32,924 nucleotides of DNA from a virus. A program made the position numbers and the translations under genes. The stretch spans positions 1 to 32,924 of IMG/VR virus record IMGVR_UViG_3300030116_000235; one strand, written 5' to 3'. Below the pieces are notes generated by a model, which saw nothing but the letters and a program-made list of their open reading frames with translations, had not been told where the DNA came from and ran no database searches. Positions 18,666-25,373 of this stretch are shown in pieces (within the stretch, counting starts at the first letter, position 1; each line of letters begins with the position of its first letter).

Positions 18666-18944
18666 ATGGCACTAACAAAAGAGTTTGAATACGACTGTGA
18701 AGTTCGTGGGCCGTACAAGGCTGTACAGGTTCGCAAGGCAACCATCATCAAGGATGGCGACGACGAGATCAGCCGTACCTATCACCGGCACGTTCTGCAT
18801 CCCCGCACCAAGTCCGGCGGTAGCTGGGGCGATACCGACATCTCTGGCGAAGATGCGTCCGTCCAAGCAGTCTGCAATGCCGTATGGACTAGCACAATCA
18901 AGTCTGCCTACGAGACATTTTCAGACAGCCAAGAAACACCATAA
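18666..18944 (+). CDS. Conserved phage protein of unknown function, GC-rich
   Basis: This 92-residue soluble protein contains RKATIIKDGDDEISRTYHRHVLHP and a Gly/Ser/Asp-rich middle (KSGGSWGDTDISGED), followed by a helix with AVCNAVWTSTIKSAYE. I know similar small proteins from the fibre regions of other phages, without known function. A good AAGGAG lies before the ATG. The base composition is odd: 39 of 60 bases in 18781-18840 are G or C, against 22 of 60 in 10321-10380. Tandem hairpins precede it. It may be a recent acquisition with the fibre module. Confidence 0.75.
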   Translation: MALTKEFEYDCEVRGPYKAVQVRKATIIKDGDDEISRTYHRHVLHPRTKSGGSWGDTDISGEDASVQAVCNAVWTSTIKSAYETFSDSQETP

Positions 18945-18955
18945 GGAGCCAATAG

Positions 18956-20020
18956 ATGGCATACATCGGCAAATCACCTGACGGTACTGGCGTCCGCAGC
19001 CGGTTCTACTACACGCAAAGCAGTGGTGGTGGCACTAGCGTCAGCGGCTCTAGCGATGACGGCACGACACTCACGTTTTCTGATGGTGCTTATGTCGATG
19101 TATTTCTCAACGGCGTTTTGCTAGTTGCTGGCACTGACTACAACACCAGCACAGCCAACACCATTGCTGGCCTTGCCGCCTTGGCAAATGGCGATGTGGT
19201 CGAGGTTGTGGTCTATGACATCTTCACTGTGGCTGACACTGTATCGGCACTGAATGGCGGCACGTTTTCCAACTCAGTGACTATCGACAAAGATGGCGGC
19301 ACGGCCCTAACTGTAGACCGTGCGACATCTGACGGAAACGTAGCTGAATTTCAACAAGATGGGACAACTTTAGCGCAAATCGGTGCGTTGGGTGTGAGGG
19401 GTTATTTTGCCGCTGATAACGCTGGCATTAGTCCATATCAAAACGTAATTTATCCAACAAATGGAACCGGCACGGCTGTCGATAATACTGTTGATATTGG
19501 TCATTCATCATATCGCCCCAAAGATCTGTATCTTGGCGGCAACCTGTACATCGGCGGAACCGGCAGTGCCAATGCGCTGGATGATTATGAATATGGCGTA
19601 TTCGACCCAGACATTGAGGCCTCAGGCACTGCATTTACTAGTCGCACAATAGCTTCTAGGGGAGGCTATTATGAAAAAGTGGGCAACGCAGTTAGCGTTT
19701 ATGTTTATTTTGAATTGAGTGCATTTACGCTTGGAAGCGCAAGTGGGGCTTTGTACATTACAGGTATGCCCTTTGCTCCTTCTACTGCAAGAGCCGGTAC
19801 TGGCGGTGGCGGTGGCGTTGCTTTTCACGGTTTAAACACTGGTTCAAGTGGCACATCTCCAAACTCAACATTTAACATCATGCCTTATGTAAATTCTGCA
19901 TCTAAGATTATTTTTCTTACAAGCAGAGACAGCTCAACTTGGGCTAACGTACCCATCGGTGACGTTCACATCGGAACAATCTTTGCGGTGTGGTGTCAGG
20001 TAAATTACTACACAGCGTAA
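18956..20020 (+). CDS. Tail fibre / adhesin protein 2
   Basis: This 354-residue protein begins MAYIGKSPDGTGVRSRFYYT. It contains a fibre attachment-like domain (GTTLTFSDGAYVDVFLNGVLL, then GTDYNTSTANTIAGLAAL), a beta-turn shaft and a C-terminal domain starting at NALDDYEYGVFDP that is homologous to the C-terminal domain of the protein at 17755. The first domain resembles the T7-fibre-like N-domain of marine phage fibres, so this protein could be attached to the virion independently. AAGGAG is seven bases from the ATG. Confidence 0.82.
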   Translation: MAYIGKSPDGTGVRSRFYYTQSSGGGTSVSGSSDDGTTLTFSDGAYVDVFLNGVLLVAGTDYNTSTANTIAGLAALANGDVVEVVVYDIFTVADTVSALNGGTFSNSVTIDKDGGTALTVDRATSDGNVAEFQQDGTTLAQIGALGVRGYFAADNAGISPYQNVIYPTNGTGTAVDNTVDIGHSSYRPKDLYLGGNLYIGGTGSANALDDYEYGVFDPDIEASGTAFTSRTIASRGGYYEKVGNAVSVYVYFELSAFTLGSASGALYITGMPFAPSTARAGTGGGGGVAFHGLNTGSSGTSPNSTFNIMPYVNSASKIIFLTSRDSSTWANVPIGDVHIGTIFAVWCQVNYYTA

Positions 20021-20035
20021 CCCACGGAGCATTTT

Positions 20036-21142
20036 ATGAGCAGAGCAAGAGATTTCGCAGACCTCGCCGGTTCGGCAGATGCTGGTGGACTGACAGGCAG
20101 GAATCTTGTCATCAACGGTTCGTTTGCTGTCTCGCAGAGGGCCACCTCGGTGACAGGGGTGACAGGAGATGGATATCAGGCCGTTGACCGTTGGAAGACG
20201 GCAATTAGTTCTGCTGGCGCATTTACGGTTTCACAAGCAGCAGACGGTCCCGCTGGGTTTTCTACTTGCCACAAGTTTGATTGCACTACTGCAAAATCTT
20301 CTCTTGATGCTGGCAATTATATTCTGTTTTTCCAGACGATAGAGGCACGGAACTTACAATCATTAGGCTTTGGGGCATCAGGGGCAAAACAGATCACGCT
20401 GTCGTTCTATGTCAAATCAAATAAGACAGGAACATACATTGCTGAATTGGCTTTGGGTGATGCCACCAACGCATCAAATAATTCACAAGCCTACACAATC
20501 AATAGTGCGAATACGTGGGAACGTAAAACACTAACCTATGCCGCCCAGACAGTTGATGTTATCAACAATGACAGCGGCGAGGGTATGAATATATTTTTCT
20601 GGCTTGGGGCTGGAAGCCAGTGGAGTGGCGGCACACTGAACCCGAATGTGTGGGCAAACACAGCGGCAGCAAACCGTGCGGCGGGTCAGGTAAACCTTGC
20701 AGATAGCACATCCAATGAGTGGTCAATTACTGGAGTGCAGCTTGAACTTGGCGACAAGACCACCCCGTTTGAACACCGCAGCTTTGGCGAGGAACTAGCG
20801 TTGTGTCAGAGGTATTTTTGGCGCATAAGCGGGTACGACAGTGCTGGAGTACAGTATCCTGCCGGAGCAAATGTTGCATTTTCAACAAGTGCCGCAGCAC
20901 TTACGGTTATTTATCCTGTTCCAATGAGGGCAAAGCCTTCATTTACTGCTGACGCTAATACAATCTGTACAGGTGTTGCTTGCTACAATGCAACAGGTCA
21001 AACTCTTTTGAGTACAACTGTACTTGCTGCTTTGATACAAATTAATACTGCTGCATCTAGTTTTGACCCAGAAGAAACTAATTTTTCTTACTTTATGGGG
21101 CAGAATAGTAATGCATTTATCGCTTTTGATGCGGAGTTATAG
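20036..21142 (+). CDS. Tail fibre protein with carbohydrate-binding-like domain
   Basis: This 368-residue protein has a familiar fibre-tip layout: short helical start (MSRARDFADLAGSADAGGLTG), then GRNLVINGSFAVSQRATS, YQAVDRWKT, a jelly-roll-like middle (IEARNLQSLGF, QITLSFYVKSNKTGTYIAEL, NTWERKTLTY), and the closing ITGVQLELGDKTTPFEHRSF, EELALCQRYFW. Such domains in marine phage fibres are compared with carbohydrate-binding modules and likely bind surface sugars. The last 100 residues are variable and may set specificity. CGGAG lies six bases before the ATG. Confidence 0.85.
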   Translation: MSRARDFADLAGSADAGGLTGRNLVINGSFAVSQRATSVTGVTGDGYQAVDRWKTAISSAGAFTVSQAADGPAGFSTCHKFDCTTAKSSLDAGNYILFFQTIEARNLQSLGFGASGAKQITLSFYVKSNKTGTYIAELALGDATNASNNSQAYTINSANTWERKTLTYAAQTVDVINNDSGEGMNIFFWLGAGSQWSGGTLNPNVWANTAAANRAAGQVNLADSTSNEWSITGVQLELGDKTTPFEHRSFGEELALCQRYFWRISGYDSAGVQYPAGANVAFSTSAAALTVIYPVPMRAKPSFTADANTICTGVACYNATGQTLLSTTVLAALIQINTAASSFDPEETNFSYFMGQNSNAFIAFDAEL

Positions 21143-21144
21143 AT

Positions 21145-21327
21145 ATGATTGAAATGAACATTACATCTGCACAGTACGTCACCAATGTAAATGACGAAAA
21201 TTGCAGCATTACAGCGACTATTGATGGCGAAACAATGTCTGTACCTCTTGCATCTGGCAACCGCCACTACGACGAAATCATGCGTCAGGTCGAAGCCGGT
21301 ACGTTGACAATCGCTGACGCCGAATGA
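21145..21327 (+). CDS. Small fibre-associated protein
   Basis: This 60-residue protein reads as a beta-hairpin (CSITATIDGETMSVPLASGN) followed by a helix (YDEIMRQVEAGTLTIADAE). This module is common as a small protein or C-terminal domain after phage fibre genes. A role in fibre assembly or as a fibre-associated subunit is likely but not proven. GGAG is about eight bases upstream of the ATG, inside the end of the preceding gene. Its stop overlaps the next start (ATGA). Confidence 0.7.
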   Translation: MIEMNITSAQYVTNVNDENCSITATIDGETMSVPLASGNRHYDEIMRQVEAGTLTIADAE

Positions 21328-21497
21328 TGAGCAAGCCTACCGTCACCTCAGTCAAAGCCGAACTAGACACCCATGAGGCGGTCTGTGCAGAGCGTTGGAA
21401 GGAAACGATCCTGCGGATTAAGCGGATTGAGGCAATCATGATTGGCACTGCTGGCACAACAATCTTGTTACTTGTAGGGATCATAGTTAATGGATGA
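21324..21497 (+). CDS. Small tail-anchored membrane protein, XhlA-like
   Basis: This 57-residue protein has a charged helical N-terminal part (KAELDTHEAVCAERWKETIL, RIKRIEA) and one C-terminal membrane segment (AIMIGTAGTTILLLVGIIV). That arrangement matches XhlA-like and related holin-associated proteins. It overlaps the upstream gene by four bases and the downstream gene by four. It opens the lysis cassette and probably inserts in the inner membrane. The second Met, directly after the first, is an equally possible start. Confidence 0.72.
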   Translation: MMSKPTVTSVKAELDTHEAVCAERWKETILRIKRIEAIMIGTAGTTILLLVGIIVNG

Positions 21498-21682
21498 TCC
21501 ATGTGTTCTTGCTGTTTGTGTATGTAGGTGTTGGTGAGGATAAGCGGCTCACTAGCAATGATATGTATTTCCGCAGTGTTGATGACTGCGTGTACTTTGC
21601 CCAGAGACTGCACAAACAAGGCAACAACATCACTGCTTATTGTCTGCCAAAGCTGGTAGATAAAGATGTAAGGACATACTGA
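21494..21682 (+). CDS. Small conserved phage protein with N-terminal hydrophobic segment
   Basis: This 62-residue protein starts with a short hydrophobic stretch (MIHVFLLFVYVGVG) that could be a signal or membrane segment. A soluble part follows with RLTSNDMYFRSVDDCVYFAQRL and two Cys residues (in DDCVYF and AYCLPK). I know similar small proteins from marine phages, near lysis or tail genes; their function is unknown. With two Cys and a possible export signal it might act in the periplasm. It overlaps both neighbours (ATGA at the start, TGATG at the end). Confidence 0.65.
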   Translation: MIHVFLLFVYVGVGEDKRLTSNDMYFRSVDDCVYFAQRLHKQGNNITAYCLPKLVDKDVRTY

Positions 21683-22113
21683 TGCTTGCCGAACTCGCCG
21701 CAGCCAATGCCGCCTTTGCAGTTATTAAACAAGCTGTTTCCAATGGCAAGGAAATAGCTGCTGCCGGAAGTGCGATTGCTTCTTTTGTTGGTGCGAAAGA
21801 AAAGCTAGAACGCAAAGCCCAGCAGAAAGGCGGCGGCTCTGATCTTGAAGAGTTTTTGGCACTAGAAAAAATCAAAGAACAAGAAAAGCAACTTAAAGAG
21901 TTGATGATCTACACAGGCCGTCCCGGCATGTGGAATGACTGGCAGCGTTTCCAAGCAAAAGCTAGAGTAGCAAGGCGTGAAGCAGAGGTGGAAGCCGCAG
22001 CCAAACGTAAGAAAATCGTTGAAGGTACGATCATCGCGTTGTTTGTGCTGTGCTGTTTGGCTGTGCTAGGAGCATTGATTATGTTGATACTGCACCATCA
22101 AGGGAGGTTGTGA
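21682..22113 (+). CDS. Lysis-region protein with one C-terminal membrane segment
   Basis: This 143-residue protein has an Ala-rich N-terminal amphipathic part (NAAFAVIKQAVSNGKEIAAAG), a long charged coiled coil (about residues 35-110) and a single membrane segment near the C-terminus (GTIIALFVLCCLAVLGALIMLIL). The WNDWQRFQAKARVARR sequence precedes the membrane segment. Proteins of this form occur in lysis regions of diverse phages; the function is not known to me. A spanin-like or holin-regulating role is possible. Its start and stop are both coupled with the neighbours by TGATG. Confidence 0.65.
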   Translation: MLAELAAANAAFAVIKQAVSNGKEIAAAGSAIASFVGAKEKLERKAQQKGGGSDLEEFLALEKIKEQEKQLKELMIYTGRPGMWNDWQRFQAKARVARREAEVEAAAKRKKIVEGTIIALFVLCCLAVLGALIMLILHHQGRL

Positions 22114-22316
22114 TGGAAGTGACTATGGAGCGGTTCTTGGCATGGAAGATCCTGCCAAGACTTATGATGTTTATCATGACGTTCATGTATATTAGAGTCA
22201 TTGAATGGGGAATGAGCCTTGACGATTTGTCTACACAGCAAAGCGCAATGATTAGCGTGGTCAGTGGCGCTATGACTGGCGCTTTTGCCGTGTGGCTTGG
22301 GAGTGAGAAGAAATGA
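22113..22316 (+). CDS. Putative small holin (two membrane segments)
   Basis: This 67-residue protein has two hydrophobic stretches, ILPRLMMFIMTFMYIRVI and MISVVSGAMTGAFAVWL, separated by a polar turn, and ends in Lys-Lys, the plan of class II holins. GGGAGG is well placed before the ATG at 22113; the open frame extends upstream to 22050 but lacks such a site. Holins form the membrane lesion that releases the endolysin, which here lacks an export signal. The protein encoded next is also holin-like, so one of the two may be an antiholin. Confidence 0.7.
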   Translation: MEVTMERFLAWKILPRLMMFIMTFMYIRVIEWGMSLDDLSTQQSAMISVVSGAMTGAFAVWLGSEKK

Positions 22317-22690
22317 TTCAAGCGCTGATTCCAATAGTAGGTGAACTAGCTGGTGGGTGGCTAAAGGGCAAGGCTGCTGAGAAGGCAGCACAAAGCCAAG
22401 TAAAGGTTGCACGAGCCGAGGCCGAAGCCGAGGTTATGCGGGTTGCTGCTACGCATGAGGCGGGGTGGGAGCGTGTCATGGCCGAAGCCAGCAAGGATAG
22501 CTGGAAGGACGAGGCATGGACTATATTATTTATAGTGATCATTGCGATGTGTTTCATACCGCCGTTGCAGCCATATGTGGAGCGTGGCTTCACTGCGCTA
22601 GAGTCAACACCACAGTGGTTCCAGTGGGCAATGTACGCATCGATAGCGGCCAGCTTTGGACTCCGTGGTATCAAGGGGATCAAGAAGTGA
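22313..22690 (+). CDS. Holin of the 3TM GTA-type family
   Basis: This 125-residue protein resembles the holin family found in gene transfer agents and alphaproteobacterial phages (GTA_holin_3TM). Features are an N-terminal amphipathic segment (IPIVGELAGGWLKGK), a charged helix (RAEAEAEVMRVAATHEAGWERVMAEA), SKDSWKDEAW and then two hydrophobic helices (TILFIVIIAMCFIPPL and WAMYASIAASFGLRG). It overlaps the upstream gene by ATGA, and the endolysin start overlaps its stop (GTGA). It is the most probable main holin. Confidence 0.75.
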   Translation: MIQALIPIVGELAGGWLKGKAAEKAAQSQVKVARAEAEAEVMRVAATHEAGWERVMAEASKDSWKDEAWTILFIVIIAMCFIPPLQPYVERGFTALESTPQWFQWAMYASIAASFGLRGIKGIKK

Positions 22691-23139
22691 ACGTAGAAAA
22701 ACTAATCAATGACTTGGAAGTGGATGAAGGTTGTAAGTTTGAAATCTACAACGACCATCTAGGATACCCAACATTTGGCATCGGCCATCTGATTACCGAA
22801 GATGATCCAGAACACGGCCAGCCTCTCGGCACCCCGATTTCTGGGGATCGGGTGCGAGAGGCTTTCGAGAAAGATGTAGACCGTGTGCGTATGGATTGCT
22901 TGAAGCTGTATCCAGATTTTACAAGCTTGCCTGACGATGCCCAGCTTATCATTGCAAACATGATGTTTAATATGGGGCTGCCGCGTTTGTCTAAGTTCAA
23001 GAAGATGAAGGCGGCTGTCGAGGCAGGTGATTGGGATGAGGCGGCCAATCAGATGGAGGCTTCACGCTGGTTTCGGCAGGTGCCGAATCGCGCACAGCGT
23101 TTGATTGATCGGATGCGTCTTCTCGCTGTTCCTGTGTAA
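22687..23139 (+). CDS. Endolysin, T4-type lysozyme (glycoside hydrolase 24)
   Basis: This 150-residue lysozyme cleaves the glycan strands of peptidoglycan. Catalytic residues are spaced exactly as in T4 lysozyme: E14, then D23 eight residues on, then T29 five further, within DEGCKFEIYNDHLGYPTFGIGH. Later parts of the family are present (FNMGLPRLSKFKKM, then RWFRQVPNRAQRLIDRM). I chose GTG 22687, which overlaps the holin stop; the frame upstream of it is open only by chance. There is no signal peptide or signal-anchor, so it depends on the holins encoded upstream. It is the last late gene and faces the early arm. Confidence 0.93.
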   Translation: MNVEKLINDLEVDEGCKFEIYNDHLGYPTFGIGHLITEDDPEHGQPLGTPISGDRVREAFEKDVDRVRMDCLKLYPDFTSLPDDAQLIIANMMFNMGLPRLSKFKKMKAAVEAGDWDEAANQMEASRWFRQVPNRAQRLIDRMRLLAVPV

Positions 23140-23266
23140 GCATCTCAATGGCTGCCTGTTGAAACCGGGCAGCCATATGCATCATTTGGATTGGTGTCTG
23201 TGGCAGGGTGTGCAGCTTGCCATCTACACTTACAATGATGCCGTCGTTTCTAGGTACAATAATCAT
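22997..23266 (-). CDS. Small protein overlapping the endolysin gene on the opposite strand
   Basis: This 89-residue open frame starts at an ATG (23266) with GGAG six bases upstream. The first part reads MIIVPRNDGIIVSVDGKLHT, LPQTPIQMMHMAARFQQAAIEML, a plausible small beta-plus-helix protein. After about residue 43 it runs antisense into the last 143 bases of the lysozyme gene, where it becomes Pro/Ser-rich and looks unselected. It lies after the minus-strand terminator at 23279-23310, so expression would need readthrough. I recognise no family. Confidence 0.5.
   Translation of the reverse strand: MIIVPRNDGIIVSVDGKLHTLPQTPIQMMHMAARFQQAAIEMLTQEQREDASDQSNAVRDSAPAETSVKPPSDWPPHPNHLPRQPPSSS
23148..23176 (+). 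terminator. Hairpin after the endolysin gene, possible late terminator
   Basis: ATGGCTGCC (23148-23156) pairs perfectly with GGCAGCCAT (23168-23176) around an 11-base loop, eight bases after the lysozyme stop. No good T-tract follows, so it may need Rho or serve as a 3' end stabiliser. It lies inside the opposite-strand small gene. Confidence 0.45.
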
Positions 23267-23278
23267 TGTTGTCTCCAT

Positions 23279-23310
23279 AAGAAAGGCGGACAAGCCGAAG
23301 CCTGTCCGCC
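23279..23310 (-). terminator. Intrinsic terminator of the minus-strand recombination operon
   Basis: On the minus strand an 11-pair stem (GGCGGACAGGC with GCTTGTCCGCC, one G-U pair) closes on the tetraloop TTCG and is followed by TTTCTT. It stands about 40 bases after the stop of the last clear operon gene, which is the expected place. Confidence 0.85.
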
Positions 23311-23347
23311 AGTTTGCTAGGAGGATCGGAGAACCAAAACCGACCTG

Positions 23348-23740
23348 CTAGAAAGGTATATCATCATCGTCCTCTTGTGAAGCAGCTTCTTGCTGTGGCT
23401 CTGGTTCTTGCTGCTGTTTCTGTTTTTCACTTACTTTGAGTGACATGAACTTGCGTCCGTCTTTTTCGCCACGCCAACCAGCAATGCGCCAGTCTTGATG
23501 CAAGCCGTCGAGTGGGCCTGAGTAGTCTGGCGCTTTGTCGTTGCCGTTCTTGTCGTTGCTGAACAAGACACCAATCTTCTGGAAGATCTCAAGGCGCTTC
23601 TCGCCTGTGTTTGTTTCGGCAGTGACAATGACAACCTGCATGTCCTCGCCCATGACGTTCAGCTTGCCATTCAGCAGCAGACGTTGTTCGGGCCAAGGCT
23701 TGCCAGCGATGCCGGAGTTTCTGTTGTCGTATTCAGCCAT
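23348..23740 (-). CDS. DUF736-like protein with SSB-type acidic C-terminus
   Basis: This 130-residue protein has a core resembling the DUF736 family: KIGVLFSNDKNGNDKAPDYSG near residues 58-78, then WRIAGWRGEKDGRKFMSLKV. A Gln/Glu-rich linker follows, and the chain ends DDDDIPF. That ending matches the acidic tip of bacterial single-stranded DNA-binding protein, which recruits repair and replication enzymes. I infer that it acts as the phage SSB in the recombination module. The ATG at 23740 has AGGAG eight bases upstream; a longer frame to 23797 has no ribosome site. Its start overlaps the upstream gene by eight bases. Confidence 0.8.
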   Translation of the reverse strand: MAEYDNRNSGIAGKPWPEQRLLLNGKLNVMGEDMQVVIVTAETNTGEKRLEIFQKIGVLFSNDKNGNDKAPDYSGPLDGLHQDWRIAGWRGEKDGRKFMSLKVSEKQKQQQEPEPQQEAASQEDDDDIPF

Positions 23741-24116
23741 TGGGCTTTTCTCCTGTGATGATTTGCATAGCAGTAGAATTGTTATGCGGGTTGTCAATCT
23801 TGTATTCGGTTGGTGCGCGTCCGCGCGTTTTTACAGGCAAGCCTGCTTTGCGTATGTTCTTGATGTAGGTTCTGACTGACTCTTGTGTGTAGCCAAACTT
23901 GGCCTTAATATCGTCAACCGTCCTGTATCTGGTAAGCATGTACTGAGCCATGCCAGTCGGATACCAGTCTGATCTGCGTTGTCTGGTATCTGATACAGGC
24001 TTGTGAATTACAACTGATGGTTCCTGTTTTGGAACTGTCAGCATGTCTTCAATCATTTTGTCGATACGTGCGAGTCGATACTCGATCTTGTCGAGTCGTT
24101 TATTGATTCCTAGCAT
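23733..24116 (-). CDS. Winged-helix/HTH DNA-binding protein in the recombination operon
   Basis: This 127-residue protein has an N-terminal coiled helix (INKRLDKIEYRLARIDKMIEDM) that could dimerise. A polar linker follows, then a helix-turn-helix domain at about residues 62-105 (DDIKAKFGYTQESVRTYIKNIRKAG) ending in a short wing (TRGRAPTEYKI). It is probably a sequence-specific DNA binder of the operon or origin; the target is unknown. I place the start at 24116, where TAATG couples it to the annealase stop and GGAGG is well spaced. The ATG at 24122 is too close to that site. Confidence 0.7.
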   Translation of the reverse strand: MLGINKRLDKIEYRLARIDKMIEDMLTVPKQEPSVVIHKPVSDTRQRRSDWYPTGMAQYMLTRYRTVDDIKAKFGYTQESVRTYIKNIRKAGLPVKTRGRAPTEYKIDNPHNNSTAMQIITGEKPNG

Positions 24117-24556
24117 TACCATGCCTCCTCTGTTGGCTTGTCGCTCTTCTTGGCGACTTTGGTTACTTTGGGTGTAGATACACTGGCTGCATTGCCATCG
24201 TCATCCTCTGACGGAAGACCAAAGGCTGCTTGCAAGCCGTAACGCTTGGCGTATGTGATGCCGCTGCCCATCTTCTGCGGGTCTGTGTTGTCCTTGGTCA
24301 GCACAGGTGTGCGACCAGTGACACACTCACCAGACTCGTGCATCAGTATTGTGGTTACAAAGATGTGATGCTCATCGAAGTCAACAAGCTGGGTGAATGT
24401 CAGCCCAACCTTGCCAGCTTCTGCGCGGACAGTCTCAATGACTTCCTCTAGGCTGGCATACTTGGACTTGAAGAAGGGATTATCTGCACCCTTCTTAGCT
24501 GCTGCCCCACTGTCGTGGAACTTGATCAGCGCTACTGCAAGGTTCTTAGTCGTCAT
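24116..24556 (-). CDS. erf: Erf-family single-strand annealing protein
   Basis: This 146-residue protein matches the ERF family of phage annealases, which pair complementary single strands in recombination and genome circularisation or concatemer formation. Clear family features are NPFFKSKYASLEEVIETVR (about 26-44), GLTFTQLV, and DPQKMGSGITYAKRYGLQAAFGL with the following DDDGN. The C-terminal tail is Lys/Thr-rich. It is shorter than P22 Erf (204 residues), as many family members are. AAGGAG precedes the ATG. It overlaps the exonuclease gene by 11 bases, the usual exonuclease-annealase pairing. Confidence 0.9.
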   Translation of the reverse strand: MTTKNLAVALIKFHDSGAAAKKGADNPFFKSKYASLEEVIETVRAEAGKVGLTFTQLVDFDEHHIFVTTILMHESGECVTGRTPVLTKDNTDPQKMGSGITYAKRYGLQAAFGLPSEDDDGNAASVSTPKVTKVAKKSDKPTEEAW

Positions 24557-25349
24557 AGTGGTTCTCCTTTACTGCGATACGAAGTGATCCGCGCTTGTCG
24601 CGCTTGATGGTGAGGAGATCGCAGTACACCTCTCGCTCATCATCTCCTACCATTGCCTTGAGATCAGCCTTGGCAGATTCAAATAGCTGTGCATTGCCTT
24701 GTTGTTCGATGTAGTCATGGCACCGGCTGATGAACTCGTTGTCACCAGAAGCATCGCGCTTGACCATATCGTTGACAGGAATCTTGTCTTGGTTTGTCGA
24801 GGCAACATGATTGCCATACACCTCGTCAGCTTCTGCTGGTGGTGTATCATCTACAACAAGTTGCCAGAACGTTTTGAGATGCACACGCATCCGCTCAACG
24901 TAATCATCAGCACGAGACACACGCACTGACTCCCAGCGTCTATTGCCGAACAAGACTGACAGATAACAATCTGTGTAGTTTCCAATCCACATATAGAACT
25001 GGATCTGTGGCATGTACTGTTTGAGTACATTGTCGATGCTGTTGTTGTCGTAAGTATGCTTGCACTCGATTGGCGTGACGCCCTCGACAAGACCATCAAG
25101 CATCCCTTTGCATGGGATGCCATCTACATCCAGCTTGATCTCATGCTGGCTGGAATTTACTTGCTTTCCTGTCTGCTGCCGAAACCAGTTGATGTTGAAC
25201 TGTTCGGTGAATGAGCCAAGTTGTACCGGCAATACATCTGATAGATCGTCAGGCTTCTTGCGTCCTGTCTTCTCTTCCCAGAGTGATATCCAGTCACCTT
25301 CCATGATGCGGCGCATGTCGCTGCCGCCGATAAATCCTATGCGGTTCAT
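24546..25349 (-). CDS. YqaJ-like recombination exonuclease
   Basis: This 267-residue protein belongs to the YqaJ/lambda-exonuclease group, which resects double-stranded DNA to give single strands for the annealase. It has FIGGSDMRRIMEGDW (the GGSD segment) near the N-terminus and LGSFTEQFNINWFRQQTG with the conserved Glu. The PD-(D/E)XK active site follows as GMLDGLV, then PIECKHT (the E-x-K). It also has QIQFYMWIGNYTDCYLSVLFG, typical of the family. AAGGAGAACCAA stands before the ATG. It is followed directly by the Erf gene, so both act together. Confidence 0.92.
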   Translation of the reverse strand: MNRIGFIGGSDMRRIMEGDWISLWEEKTGRKKPDDLSDVLPVQLGSFTEQFNINWFRQQTGKQVNSSQHEIKLDVDGIPCKGMLDGLVEGVTPIECKHTYDNNSIDNVLKQYMPQIQFYMWIGNYTDCYLSVLFGNRRWESVRVSRADDYVERMRVHLKTFWQLVVDDTPPAEADEVYGNHVASTNQDKIPVNDMVKRDASGDNEFISRCHDYIEQQGNAQLFESAKADLKAMVGDDEREVYCDLLTIKRDKRGSLRIAVKENHYDD

Positions 25350-25373
25350 TTGGTTCTCCTTTGCATAGATAGT

